DNA from: Arcobacter defluvii
GTDB taxonomy: Bacteria > Campylobacterota > Campylobacteria > Campylobacterales > Arcobacteraceae
Reading direction: 5' to 3'
NCBI RefSeq assembly: GCF_013201725.1
Contig: NZ_CP053835.1
Coordinates: forward strand, 2,542,001 to 2,606,000
DNA: 64,000 bases
The first letter of the stretch is position 1, and every line of letters begins with the position of its first letter. The translations under genes were made by a program, and so were the position numbers. The notes under the pieces are model-generated. The model saw only the letters and a program-made list of their open reading frames with translations. It was not told the origin of the DNA and ran no database searches. Positions 46,221 to 62,987 of this stretch are shown in pieces.

Positions 46221-46978
46221 TGAATAAAATCAAAATATTAATAGTTGAAGATGAATCAATTATTGCATTAAACTTAAAAGAGACTCTTCTTGATTTAGGT
46301 TATGAACCTTGTGGAGTTGCACCAAATAAATGTAAAACTATGAAAATATTGGAAAAAGGTATTGTTCCTGATTTAATTTTAATGGATATTTATCTAAAAG
46401 GGCCTACGACAGGAATTGAACTTGCAAAAGAATTAAAAAATATAATTCCTTCAACTCCAGTTGTATTTTTAACAGCAAATTCTGAAGTAGCAACTATAAA
46501 AAAAGCTTCTGAAACTTTTGCTTATGGTTATATTTTAAAACCTTATAAAAAATCAAATTTACATGCAGCAATAGAAATAGCTTTAAAAAAATCTGCTCAA
46601 GATAATACAAAAACAAAAAAACTTGAAGCGGTTGAAAATGTAAACAAAACTTTAATTCATCAACTTGAATTAAACAATGAGCAAAGATCTCGTACTATTC
46701 AACTAAAATATGGATATTTATTTGATAAGGAAAAGGAAATTTTATATTATGGAGATGAACCTGTAAAATTAACTACAAAAGAGACAAAAATTATAAAATA
46801 TCTTTGTGATAGTCCAGGTCATAATGTTTCTCAAGAACAATTAGAATACGCTATTTGGCAAGATGAACCAGCAGGTTATGCAGCTTTTAGATCTGTATTA
46901 TTTAGACTTAGAAATAAAATTCATAAAGATTTAATTACAAATCAAAATAATACAGGCTATAAAATAGAACTTTTTTAG
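46220..46978 (+). CDS. Response regulator 2, winged-helix output
   Basis: A 252-residue paralog of regulator 1: receiver with E10-D11, phospho-Asp 55 (LILMDIYLKGPTTG), Thr in FLTANSE, Lys in YILKPYKKS; C-terminal winged helix with AGYAAFRSVLFRLRNKIHKDL, differing from regulator 1 by one residue (Ser for Thr) in the presumed recognition helix. The two regulators should therefore recognise the same DNA. The TAATGA junction with kinase 2 shows translational coupling. Confidence 0.88.
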   Translation: MNKIKILIVEDESIIALNLKETLLDLGYEPCGVAPNKCKTMKILEKGIVPDLILMDIYLKGPTTGIELAKELKNIIPSTPVVFLTANSEVATIKKASETFAYGYILKPYKKSNLHAAIEIALKKSAQDNTKTKKLEAVENVNKTLIHQLELNNEQRSRTIQLKYGYLFDKEKEILYYGDEPVKLTTKETKIIKYLCDSPGHNVSQEQLEYAIWQDEPAGYAAFRSVLFRLRNKIHKDLITNQNNTGYKIELF

Positions 46979-46996
46979 ATAGGTTTTACCTATCTA
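46976..46996 (+). terminator. Hairpin between regulator 2 and the convergent chemoreceptor gene
   Basis: Stem TAGATAGGT / ACCTATCTA (46976-46984 with 46988-46996) followed on the plus strand by TTTTC. It overlaps the regulator stop and the end of the chemoreceptor gene, so it may serve both directions. Confidence 0.6.
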
Positions 46997-48869
46997 TTTT
47001 CATAATTTCTTCTTTTCCTATAAAAGTTTTGTTATTTGCTTCTGAAAAGATATTTTTTGCTATTTTATCAGTTTGAATAGCTATATCAAAAGTTTGATTC
47101 ATTATTGAACCATTAAGTTTTGTTTGAGAATCTAAATCATCAATAATACTATTAACTTCCAATATTCCTTTTTCTTGTTTTGAACTTAGATTTGTTATTG
47201 TTTCTATCATGATTGTGGATTTGTTTATATTTTCTAAAAGTTCATCATAACCTTTTATCATTGTACTCGAAATATTTTTACCTTCATTTGCTTTGCTTGT
47301 TGCATTTTCAACTAATTGTTTTATCTCTTTAGCTGCTTCTGCACTTCTACTTGCAAGATTTCGCACTTCACCTGCAACAACGGCAAATCCACGTCCAGCT
47401 TCTCCAGCAGTTGCAGATTCAACAGCTGCGTTTAAAGATAAAATATTAGTTTGAAATGAAATTTGATCTATTATCATTATTGCTTCATTTATTAAATTAA
47501 CTTGATTTGTAATTTCATCCATTGAATGTGAAGTATTTAAAGCTAATTTTTGCCCCTCTTTTGCAGAAATATTTAATTCTTGTGCATATTTACTTAGTTC
47601 TGAAATATTTCCATTACTTTGAACAATAACATCTGTGATATTTTTTAAAGAATCATTTGTTTTATCTAAAGAGACTACACTTTCTTTTGTTGAATTATTT
47701 AAAGTATTTATATACTCTATTAATTTATTTGATGCACTATCTAATGTAATTCCTCTTAATAACGATTGTTTTAATAACTCAGAAATCTCTTCTGTTAGAA
47801 AATTAATATTTTCAATAAACTCTGCAATTTCTCCTTTTTGATTCCTTATTTCTACTTTATTTATAAACTTGTAACTACTAAACTCTTTTAGTACAACTGA
47901 TATTGATTCTATATTTAATCTAAGTTCATTTATCATCGAATTAAAAGCTTCACATAAACTCTTCAATTGTGGATTATTTGGAACTTTTTCTACTTTAACA
48001 TTCAAATAACCTTTATTAATTTGAGATACTATATCCAAAACATTTTCAACTGTTTCATTATCTTTTTGTATACCATTTTTTATTTTATATATATTTTCAT
48101 TTATAATTTTTGACATTTTGCCAAACTCATTTCTATCACTCTCTTTCATAAATTTAATATCTTTTGATTCATTTGATAAATACCTAAAAAATGAGAGTAA
48201 ACCTTCTTGAAAAGTTTTTAAAGAACGTTTAATATCAACAAAAACCATATAAGTTATTAAAACTGCTAAAATTACACTAATTACAAAAATTGTAACTATG
48301 ATATTTAAAATATTTTCTTTTATTTTTTTTGAATTTTCATAAAAATCTTTTCCATTTTTTTCTGCTAACTTTGTCAAATCATCCATTTGTTTATATAAAA
48401 TAATGTCATGAGGCATTGCTTTTTCTTTTATAAGTTTTCCTGCAAGTTGCATATTTCCACTTATCATTGCTTCTACAACTTCTGTTCTTATAGGAATCCA
48501 AGTTGTAAACTGTTTTTTTGCATCATTAAGTTTTGTCTTATCACCTAAATAAGATTTTTCCAATAAATTAAATAATTCATAAATTTCTTTATCTATTTCA
48601 TCTATATTTTTTAAACTTACTTGTTTCTCTTCATTTGAAGTAGTCAAGGCAATATCTTTTACTGAGCTTATCACTTTTGTTATCTTAAAACTAATTAATT
48701 TTGTTGTATTACTTACTTGATAAGGATAATTATAAAATCTTGAAGTAATTGATGCTAAATCCCGTATTTTAAAAATAGAGTAACTACTTATAAAAATTAT
48801 CATAAATATAAGTATTGAAAATCCAAAAATTATTTTTGTATTAATACTTAAATCATTTATTTTATTCAT
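46986..48869 (-). CDS. Methyl-accepting chemotaxis protein in the phenol regulon
   Basis: A 627-residue chemoreceptor. TM1 about 10-30, a helical periplasmic domain (about 31-190) of the four-helix-bundle type, TM2 about 191-213, HAMP-like repeats, then the MA domain whose tip reads [32 protein letters not shown]. No C-terminal tether. Four-helix-bundle sensors bind aromatic acids and related compounds in Pseudomonas (for example PcaY-type receptors), which fits an aromatic attractant here (inference). The gene has phenol-regulon promoter 7, unlike the two other chemoreceptor genes in the window. Confidence 0.9.
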   Translation of the reverse strand: MNKINDLSINTKIIFGFSILIFMIIFISSYSIFKIRDLASITSRFYNYPYQVSNTTKLISFKITKVISSVKDIALTTSNEEKQVSLKNIDEIDKEIYELFNLLEKSYLGDKTKLNDAKKQFTTWIPIRTEVVEAMISGNMQLAGKLIKEKAMPHDIILYKQMDDLTKLAEKNGKDFYENSKKIKENILNIIVTIFVISVILAVLITYMVFVDIKRSLKTFQEGLLSFFRYLSNESKDIKFMKESDRNEFGKMSKIINENIYKIKNGIQKDNETVENVLDIVSQINKGYLNVKVEKVPNNPQLKSLCEAFNSMINELRLNIESISVVLKEFSSYKFINKVEIRNQKGEIAEFIENINFLTEEISELLKQSLLRGITLDSASNKLIEYINTLNNSTKESVVSLDKTNDSLKNITDVIVQSNGNISELSKYAQELNISAKEGQKLALNTSHSMDEITNQVNLINEAIMIIDQISFQTNILSLNAAVESATAGEAGRGFAVVAGEVRNLASRSAEAAKEIKQLVENATSKANEGKNISSTMIKGYDELLENINKSTIMIETITNLSSKQEKGILEVNSIIDDLDSQTKLNGSIMNQTFDIAIQTDKIAKNIFSEANNKTFIGKEEIMKIDR

Positions 48870-48949
48870 TCTTTTTACCTTTTTTTATATTTGCTAATTA
48901 TTTTCTAAATTAGCAACTAGACACTTTTTTAGATTGTTCCAAGAATGTA

Positions 48950-48982
48950 ATCTTATTTAATTATAATCGCACAAAATTCGCA
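48950..48982 (-). promoter_or_regulatory. Phenol-regulon promoter 7 (chemoreceptor)
   Basis: Minus strand: TGCGA (48982-48978), 6 bp, TGCGA (48971-48967), 11 bp, TAAGAT (48955-48950). Both half-sites perfect; leader of about 75 bases to the ATG. Confidence 0.72.
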
Positions 48983-49002
48983 GTATAAAAAAAATAATAA
49001 AA

Positions 49003-49035
49003 AGCGATAACAATGCGATTTTTTTCATATATATT
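49003..49035 (+). promoter_or_regulatory. Phenol-regulon promoter 8 (SDR-leuB)
   Basis: AGCGA (49003-49007), 6 bp, TGCGA (49014-49018), 11 bp, TATATT (49030-49035), 28 bases before the SDR ATG. It is back-to-back with promoter 7, so this 194-base divergent region carries two independent copies of the element, one for each direction. Confidence 0.72.
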
Positions 49036-49063
49036 TAACTAAGAAATCATAAAGGATTATAAA

Positions 49064-49858
49064 ATGGATTTAAAAATAGCTAATAAGACAGCCTTAATTA
49101 CTGGTTCAACGCAAGGAATTGGATTTGAAACTGCTAGAAAATTATCACAAGAAGGTGTTAATGTTATTATAAATGGAAGAAATGAGAAAAAAGTAAATGA
49201 TGCTGTTTTAAAACTAAAAGCTGAATTTCCAAAAACAAGAATCATTGGAATAACCGCTGATTTAAAAGATAATATTGGTTGTAACAAACTAATTTCTAAA
49301 ATTCCACATATTGATATCTTAATAAACAATTTAGGAATCTTTGAACCAAAAGAGTTTAAAGATATTACAGAACAAGAGTGGTTGCATATGTTTAATGTAA
49401 ATGTTATGAGTGGAGTAAGATTAGCTCAACATTATCTTTCTTCAATGATTGACCAAAACTGGGGAAGAATTATATTTATTTCTAGTGAATCAGCTATTCA
49501 AATTCCAAAAGAAATGATTCATTATGGGATGACAAAAACTGCACAAATCTCTGTTTCAAGAGGAATTGCTGAATTAACTAAAGGAACAAATGTAACTTCT
49601 AATTCAATCATTTTAGGACCTTCAAAATCAGAAGGTGTAGTACAATTCATAGAAGATTTTGCTAAACAAAATAATATAACATTTGAAGAAGTTGAAAAAG
49701 ATTTTTTTAAAAATGTAAGACCAACTTCACTGATTCAAAGATTTGCCCAAGTTGAAGAAGATGCAAATATGATTGTTTATATAGCAAGTGCCTTATCAAG
49801 TGCAACTAATGGAGCAATTTTAAGAGCTGATGGGGGAGTTGTTCAATCAGCATTTTAA
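49064..49858 (+). CDS. Short-chain dehydrogenase/reductase
   Basis: A 264-residue classical SDR: cofactor motif TGSTQGIG at 14-21, NNLG near 90, catalytic Ser in FISSESAI near 143 and YGMTK near 157. NADH or NADPH use cannot be fixed by eye; RNEKK after strand 2 hints at NADP. The C-terminal extension (about 190-230, EDFAKQNNITFEEVEKDFFKNVRPTSLIQRFAQ) is found in a subgroup acting on varied alcohols. Being in the phenol regulon it may process a diol or alcohol derived from substituted phenols (inference). It is followed by leuB after 13 bases. Confidence 0.82.
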   Translation: MDLKIANKTALITGSTQGIGFETARKLSQEGVNVIINGRNEKKVNDAVLKLKAEFPKTRIIGITADLKDNIGCNKLISKIPHIDILINNLGIFEPKEFKDITEQEWLHMFNVNVMSGVRLAQHYLSSMIDQNWGRIIFISSESAIQIPKEMIHYGMTKTAQISVSRGIAELTKGTNVTSNSIILGPSKSEGVVQFIEDFAKQNNITFEEVEKDFFKNVRPTSLIQRFAQVEEDANMIVYIASALSSATNGAILRADGGVVQSAF

Positions 49859-49871
49859 ATAAAGGAAATAA

Positions 49872-50939
49872 ATGAGAAATTATAAAATATCAATAATCAA
49901 AGGTGATGGGATAGGACCAGAAATCGTTGATGAGGCAATAAAAGTATTAAATGCAGCAGCAAAAAAATGTAATTTTGAATTAAATTATAAAGAATATCTA
50001 ATGGGTGGTATTGCTATTGATACTACAGGTGTTCCATTACCACAAGAGACAGTTGATGGAGTTTTAAATTCTGATGCTTGTTTGTTTGGTGCAATTGGTG
50101 GAGAAAAATGGGATACACTTCCTAGAGAATTAAGACCTGAAACTGGATTATTAAAATTTAGAGAAGAAATGGGTGTTTACGCAAACTTAAGACCTGCAAT
50201 TATTTATGATGAATTAGTAAATGCATCAACTTTAAAACCTGAAGTAATTACTGGCGTAGATATTATGATTGTAAGAGAGTTAATTGGTGGTATTTACTTT
50301 GGTAAACCAAGAGAGAATGATGGATTTAAAGCATTTAATACAATGGTATATACAAAACCAGAAATTGTAAGAATTGGTAAAACAGCATTTGAACTTGCAA
50401 TGAAAAGAGATAAAAGAGTTTGTTCAGTAGATAAAGCAAATGTTTTAGAAGTTTCTCAACTTTGGAGAGATACTATGAATGAATTATCAAAAGATTACCC
50501 AGAAGTAACTTTAAGTCATATGTATGTAGATAATGCAGCAATGCAACTTGTAAGAAACCCAAAACAATTTGATGTTATCGTAACAGGAAATATTTTTGGA
50601 GATATTCTATCTGATACAGCATCAATGGTAGTTGGTTCGATTGGATTACTTCCATCAGCATCAACAGGGGATAAAACAGCAATATATGAACCAATACATG
50701 GTTCAGCACCAGATATAGCAGGGATGGGAATAGCAAATCCATTGGCAACAATAGTAAGTGCAGCAATGATGCTAAGATATTCTTTAAATGAAGAGAAAGC
50801 AGCAGATTTAATAGAAGAATCAATAAAATCAGTGTTAAAAGATGGATATAGAACAAAAGATTTAGCAGCATATGATGCAAAAGAAGTTTTAAATACTTCT
50901 GCTATGGGCGATGTCATTGTTAAATACGTAAGTAGATAG
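49872..50939 (+). CDS. leuB: 3-isopropylmalate dehydrogenase
   Basis: A 355-residue enzyme of the isopropylmalate/isocitrate dehydrogenase family, third step of leucine synthesis. Typical motifs: [18 protein letters not shown] near residue 7, [22 protein letters not shown] near 77-98 (with the ELRPE/LLxxR substrate loop of LeuB), [14 protein letters not shown] near 134, and [25 protein letters not shown] near 233, then [15 protein letters not shown]. It is co-directional with the SDR gene (13-base gap) and is likely co-transcribed, which would place a leucine gene under phenol control. It could alternatively oxidise another 2-hydroxy acid. Confidence 0.9.
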   Translation: MRNYKISIIKGDGIGPEIVDEAIKVLNAAAKKCNFELNYKEYLMGGIAIDTTGVPLPQETVDGVLNSDACLFGAIGGEKWDTLPRELRPETGLLKFREEMGVYANLRPAIIYDELVNASTLKPEVITGVDIMIVRELIGGIYFGKPRENDGFKAFNTMVYTKPEIVRIGKTAFELAMKRDKRVCSVDKANVLEVSQLWRDTMNELSKDYPEVTLSHMYVDNAAMQLVRNPKQFDVIVTGNIFGDILSDTASMVVGSIGLLPSASTGDKTAIYEPIHGSAPDIAGMGIANPLATIVSAAMMLRYSLNEEKAADLIEESIKSVLKDGYRTKDLAAYDAKEVLNTSAMGDVIVKYVSR

Positions 50940-50970
50940 TTTTTTCTATATAAATATATATAATATATAA

Positions 50971-51000
50971 ATCAAATAAGCTTTAGATAGCTTATTTGAT
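50971..51000. terminator. Bidirectional hairpin between leuB and the YciI-like gene
   Basis: A perfect 12-bp stem (ATCAAATAAGCT / AGCTTATTTGAT, 6-nt loop) between convergent genes. The T tracts are weak. It marks the right border of the catabolic island. Confidence 0.6.
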
Positions 51001-51007
51001 TAGATAT

Positions 51008-51295
51008 TTAGTTTTTTGGTAGTAATTTAATTGGAACTATTTGGAATTCATCCATATTCCAAACATTATTTTTTACATAAGGTTCGTTTTCTAACCATTC
51101 ATCAATTTCTTCATCAGTATCAAAATCAACTAATAAAGTTGAACCAACCATAACATCATCTTCAACTAATGCTGCAGCATTGATTATTTTACCATCAGAC
51201 ATTAGTTTTCTTGTACCTTCAACATGAGCGGCTCTTGATTCAAGTCTTCTTTCAAGTGCATTATCATTGTCATAAGCAATTACTAAATATTGCAT
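51008..51295 (-). CDS. YciI-like protein
   Basis: A 95-residue protein of the YciI/dimeric alpha-beta barrel family: LVIAYDNDNALERRLESRAAHVEGTRKLMSDGKIINAAAL has the expected R..HL/V..L..L...G pattern with the conserved His at residue 24, and GSTLLVDFDTDEEIDEWLENEPYVKNNVW matches the second half. Members are small, often muconolactone isomerase-like enzymes or structural proteins of unknown function. It has an AAAGGATT ribosome site. Confidence 0.85.
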   Translation of the reverse strand: MQYLVIAYDNDNALERRLESRAAHVEGTRKLMSDGKIINAAALVEDDVMVGSTLLVDFDTDEEIDEWLENEPYVKNNVWNMDEFQIVPIKLLPKN

Positions 51296-51357
51296 ATAAA
51301 TCCTTTTTATTTAATTTTAGCATTCTATCATAAAAATAAAATGACAAAATTAAATTA

Positions 51358-51741
51358 TTACAAAGTAGTTGCAAATATGAATGTTATTGGATAAATTATT
51401 ACATTCATATATCGAAATAAAGGTGTAATTTGCATATTAAATTGGAGTAATTCATCTATTTCTCTACCATTTAATAAATTTTTCATCAATATTAATTTAA
51501 AACTAATATCTAAAAATTTAAGAATTAATATTGAACTCATTAAAAAACCAAAATTATTCAAATAAAATGATAAAAATATTGTATAGAAAAAAGAAGGGTG
51601 TAATATAAAATATAAAAATATATTTTTTTTAAAAATTGAAAAATTGTTTTTTATCAAACCAAATAAAGTATCAGATTTCTGCCAATTTGATTCAAAAAAC
51701 TCAATTGCAATAAAAATAAAAAATAAAGAAATGATTTCCAT
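51358..51741 (-). CDS. Small membrane protein of unknown function
   Basis: A 127-residue hydrophobic protein with about three membrane segments (near 1-15, 42-80 and 108-125) and no motif I recognise. No good ribosome site is visible before the ATG, though the ORF is long for a non-coding AT-rich stretch and lies between real genes with the same orientation. It may be transcribed by readthrough from rpoC. Hypothetical. Confidence 0.5.
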   Translation of the reverse strand: MEIISLFFIFIAIEFFESNWQKSDTLFGLIKNNFSIFKKNIFLYFILHPSFFYTIFLSFYLNNFGFLMSSILILKFLDISFKLILMKNLLNGREIDELLQFNMQITPLFRYMNVIIYPITFIFATTL

Positions 51742-51760
51742 TTTATAATTAGTGAAGTTT

Positions 51761-51789
51761 CAATAAGGCAATAATTGCCTTATTGTTTT

Positions 51790-51790
<1 letters not shown>
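51761..51790. terminator. Hairpin after rpoC
   Basis: Stem CAATAAGGCA / TGCCTTATTG (51761-51770 with 51776-51785), starting 5 bases after the rpoC stop. The T run (TTTTTT) follows on the plus strand, not in the direction of rpoC, so efficient termination of rpoC is doubtful. Confidence 0.45.
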
Positions 51791-60478
<8,688 letters not shown>

Positions 60479-60528
60479 TTAAGTTTGCTTTTATTTATAT
60501 AAAGCACAAAAGCATCCATAAAGGATAG

Positions 60529-60601
60529 GGTTAAAATTTCTATTAAATTTTAACCTTAGCCCTCAAAGATGCCTAACTATATACAGGGAAATCCCTGTAT
60601 A
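60529..60601 (-). other. Two hairpins between rplL and rpoB
   Basis: A stem of 11 bp (GGTTAAAATTT / AAATTTTAACC, 60529-60539 with 60545-60555) and a second of 10 bp (TATACAGGGA / TCCCTGTATA, 60580-60589 with 60592-60601). Neither has a following T run on the minus strand. They may be an attenuator or RNA processing site that sets the ratio of ribosomal proteins to RNA polymerase, as in E. coli (inference). Confidence 0.55.
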
Positions 60602-60623
60602 ACAGTCAATAATTACAAAGTAA

Positions 60624-60995
60624 TTATTTAATTTCTACTTTAGCACCAGCTGCTTCTAAAGCTGCTTTAGCTGCTTCAGCATCCGCTTTTGAAATTCCTT
60701 CTTTGATTGTAGAAGGAGTTTGCTCAGCTGCATCTTTAGCTTCTTTTAATCCTAAACCAGTTAATGCTCTAATTTCTTTAATTACATTAATTTTTTTATC
60801 ACCTGAATCTAAGATAACAACATCAAACTCAGTTTTTTCTTCAGCAGCTTCAACAGCAGCTACAGCACCACCAGCAACTGCTACAGGTTGAGCAGATACA
60901 CCAAATTTTTCTTCAAATTCTTTAACTAATTCTGATAATTCTAATACAGATAAACCAGAGATAAATTCTAAAACGTCTTCTTTAGAAATTGCCAT
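60624..60995 (-). CDS. rplL: 50S ribosomal protein L7/L12
   Basis: A 123-residue stalk protein: N-terminal dimerisation helix pair ([28 protein letters not shown]), a flexible Ala-rich hinge (about 37-55), and the C-terminal factor-binding domain with [27 protein letters not shown]. It starts 48 bases after rplJ, in the same unit. Confidence 0.98.
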   Translation of the reverse strand: MAISKEDVLEFISGLSVLELSELVKEFEEKFGVSAQPVAVAGGAVAAVEAAEEKTEFDVVILDSGDKKINVIKEIRALTGLGLKEAKDAAEQTPSTIKEGISKADAEAAKAALEAAGAKVEIK

Positions 60996-61043
60996 TTCAT
61001 TTTCCTTATTATTTTTTTATTTTAATATTAATAGCTTAAATAA

Positions 61044-61532
61044 TTAAGCTGCCTCTTCTTCTTTTTTTCTTCTAAGTGCATCAAGACCAATAGTAAAGTT
61101 TCTAACTGGCCCCATCCATACAGATGCAAGCATACCAAGAAGTTCTTCTCTAGATGGTAATTTAGCAAATGCATTAACAGTAGCAAAGTCAGCAATTTTA
61201 CCTTCAATGATACCTGATTTAATAGCAAATTTTTCTTTGTTAGTAGATGCAAATTTATCAGCTACTTTACAAGCTGAAATTTGATCTTCAGACCATAAGA
61301 AAATATTTGTACCACTTAATTCAACATCACCAAGCTCTGCATTTTTAACAGCAACAGTAACTAAAGTATTTTTAGCAACTTGAACTTTTGTATTATTTGC
61401 TCTTGCTTCTTTTCTTAAAGATTCTAATTCTTTGTGAGTTAGTCCTTTGTAATCACAAACAACAACCGCTAAAGAAGATTTAAACTCTTCTGTTAAAAAA
61501 TTAATAATTTTTGATTTTTCTTGTCTAGTCAT
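61044..61532 (-). CDS. rplJ: 50S ribosomal protein L10
   Basis: A 162-residue stalk base protein that binds 23S rRNA and L12 dimers. Typical segments: KSSLAVVVCDYKGLTH-like at 17-32 and AKLPSREELLGMLASVWMGPVRNF near 126. The ribosome site is GGGAGG. It is preceded by a structured leader (61533-61625) that probably allows L10 autoregulation. Confidence 0.97.
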   Translation of the reverse strand: MTRQEKSKIINFLTEEFKSSLAVVVCDYKGLTHKELESLRKEARANNTKVQVAKNTLVTVAVKNAELGDVELSGTNIFLWSEDQISACKVADKFASTNKEKFAIKSGIIEGKIADFATVNAFAKLPSREELLGMLASVWMGPVRNFTIGLDALRRKKEEEAA

Positions 61533-61625
61533 TTTTTCCTCCCTTCAAAACATCGACTTAGGCGGGACTTACAAGAAACGGAGGTGTCTCTTACCAGCTG
61601 TCTTCAGTTTTATTTCAGTGCTTTG
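61533..61625 (-). ncRNA. Ribosomal protein L10 leader (cis-regulatory RNA)
   Basis: The minus-strand sequence upstream of rplJ contains the elements of the L10 leader family: GAAGACAGCTGGTAAGAGAC, the CACCTCCG partner, and a GTAAGTCCCGCC segment close to the ribosome site. In other bacteria this RNA folds into a kink-turn bound by the L10-L12 complex, repressing translation. The identification rests on motif resemblance and position; I could not fold it. Confidence 0.65.
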
Positions 61626-61628
61626 AAT

Positions 61629-61669
61629 AACACTCAATAATAAAGATTCTATCTTTATTATTGAATGTT
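61629..61669 (-). other. Long hairpin between rplA and the L10 leader
   Basis: Two 19-base arms (61629-61647 and 61651-61669) pair with one G-U or mismatch. There is no T run after it on the minus strand, so it is not a classical terminator; it may be a processing site or protect the rplJL 5' end. Confidence 0.55.
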
Positions 61670-61670
61670 A

Positions 61671-61703
61671 AAAAAATTAGATAAGGTTTACCTTATCTAA
61701 TTT
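61671..61703 (-). terminator. Rho-independent terminator of rplK-rplA
   Basis: A perfect 13-bp stem (61674-61686 with 61691-61703, core TAGATAAGG/CCTTATCTA) followed on the minus strand by T residues. The rplA stop codon is inside the stem. It implies that rplJL has its own promoter or depends on readthrough. Confidence 0.8.
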
Positions 61704-62391
61704 CCATTAATTCCATATTATCTAAAACAATTGATGGACTCATAGTTAATGATACAGCTGCATTAGTAATATATCTACCTTTTGCAGTTGATGGTTTTGC
61801 CTTATTAATTGCCGCCACAAATGCTGCAATATTTTCTCTAATTGCTTCTGATGAAAAAGAAACTTTCCCAACTGCTGCTTGCATATTACCTTTTTTATCA
61901 ACTCTATATGTAACTTGACCACCTTTAGCATCATTTACAGCTTTTGTAACATCCATAGTTACTGTTCCAGTTTTAGGATTTGGCATTAAACCTTTTGGTC
62001 CTAAGATTCTTCCAACTTTTCCTACAATTCCCATACAATCAGGAGTTGCAATTAAAACATCAAAATTGATATTTCCAGCTTGGATAGCTTCTGCTAAATC
62101 ATCATTACCAACAATATCTGCACCTGCTGCTTTTGCTTCATCCAATTTTAAACCTTTTGCAAATACTGCAACTCTTACAGTTTTACCAGTTCCATTTGGA
62201 AGTACAACCGCACCTCTAATCATTTGGTCAGCATGTCTTGGATCTACATTTAAATTAAGTGCGATTTCAACGCTCTCATCAAATTTAGCTGATTTTAATT
62301 CTTTAACTGTATCACAAGCTTCAGCTAAAGAGTATTTTTTATTTTCTATTTTTTCAGCTAATGCTTTATATCTTTTTGAAATTTTTGCCAT
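61693..62391 (-). CDS. rplA: 50S ribosomal protein L1
   Basis: A 232-residue protein of the L1 stalk. Conserved: [27 protein letters not shown] near 53-79 and the loop [19 protein letters not shown] near 127-145. It is 74 bases downstream of rplK and ends inside a terminator hairpin. Confidence 0.98.
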   Translation of the reverse strand: MAKISKRYKALAEKIENKKYSLAEACDTVKELKSAKFDESVEIALNLNVDPRHADQMIRGAVVLPNGTGKTVRVAVFAKGLKLDEAKAAGADIVGNDDLAEAIQAGNINFDVLIATPDCMGIVGKVGRILGPKGLMPNPKTGTVTMDVTKAVNDAKGGQVTYRVDKKGNMQAAVGKVSFSSEAIRENIAAFVAAINKAKPSTAKGRYITNAAVSLTMSPSIVLDNMELMEIR

Positions 62392-62465
62392 TATTTTCTC
62401 CGCAAGTTTATTATTTTGCTACCGCCATTATAAGTCCGGTGGTAAGACTTTCTCAAAACAGATTC

Positions 62466-62891
62466 TTATAATTCTGTTTCAATACCAATTGATCTAGCAG
62501 AACCCGCAACAATTTTTGCAGCAACTTCTCTATCATCTGTATTTAAATCTTTGATTTTTAAATCAACTATTTCCATAATTTGTTCTTTTGAAAGTTTTCC
62601 AACTTTATTTTTAAGTGGATTACTTGAACCTGTTTTAACACCTGAGATTTTTTTAATTAAATCTGTCATTGGTGGTTGTTTTACTTCGAATGTAAAACTT
62701 TTATCTGTATAAACAGTGATAACTACAGGAATTCTATATCCTGCTTTATCTTTTGTTTTTTCATTAAAAGCTTTACAAAATTCCATAATATTAACACCTC
62801 TTTGACCTAAAGCTGGTCCAACAGGTGGTGATGGATTTGCAGCACCCGCAGGTATCTGTAATTTTAGTAGCCCTTGAATTTTTTTAGCCAT
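62466..62891 (-). CDS. rplK: 50S ribosomal protein L11
   Basis: A 141-residue protein of the GTPase-associated centre. The proline-rich [32 protein letters not shown] at the N-terminus and the C-terminal GSARSIGIE are diagnostic. It precedes rplA; an 18-bp imperfect hairpin separates it from nusG. Confidence 0.98.
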   Translation of the reverse strand: MAKKIQGLLKLQIPAGAANPSPPVGPALGQRGVNIMEFCKAFNEKTKDKAGYRIPVVITVYTDKSFTFEVKQPPMTDLIKKISGVKTGSSNPLKNKVGKLSKEQIMEIVDLKIKDLNTDDREVAAKIVAGSARSIGIETEL

Positions 62892-62923
62892 GCTATTCCT
62901 TTAAAAAAATTTTAATGATTAGA

Positions 62924-62972
62924 CATTAGGCAAGAAAACTATATGTTAAGAAGCTAGTTTTTTTGCCTAATG
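62924..62972 (-). other. Hairpin between nusG and rplK
   Basis: Arms 62924-62941 and 62955-62972 pair over 18 bases with one mismatch (outer stem GCCTAATG). On the minus strand T residues occur only about 20 bases later, so it may be a leader structure (for example an L1 or L11 control site or RNase III site) rather than a terminator. Confidence 0.5.
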
Positions 62973-62987
62973 CCTATAATAAAAATA

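Noticed and set aside
48961-49040. A tRNA or small RNA in the divergent chemoreceptor/SDR gap
   Set aside because: No cloverleaf or stable hairpin; the gap is explained by the two promoter elements.
62392-62465. A hairpin (TACCACC / GGCGGTA) between rplK and rplA as an L1 binding site
   Set aside because: The stem is short with a mismatch and I could not match it to the known L1 site, so it is not listed as a feature.
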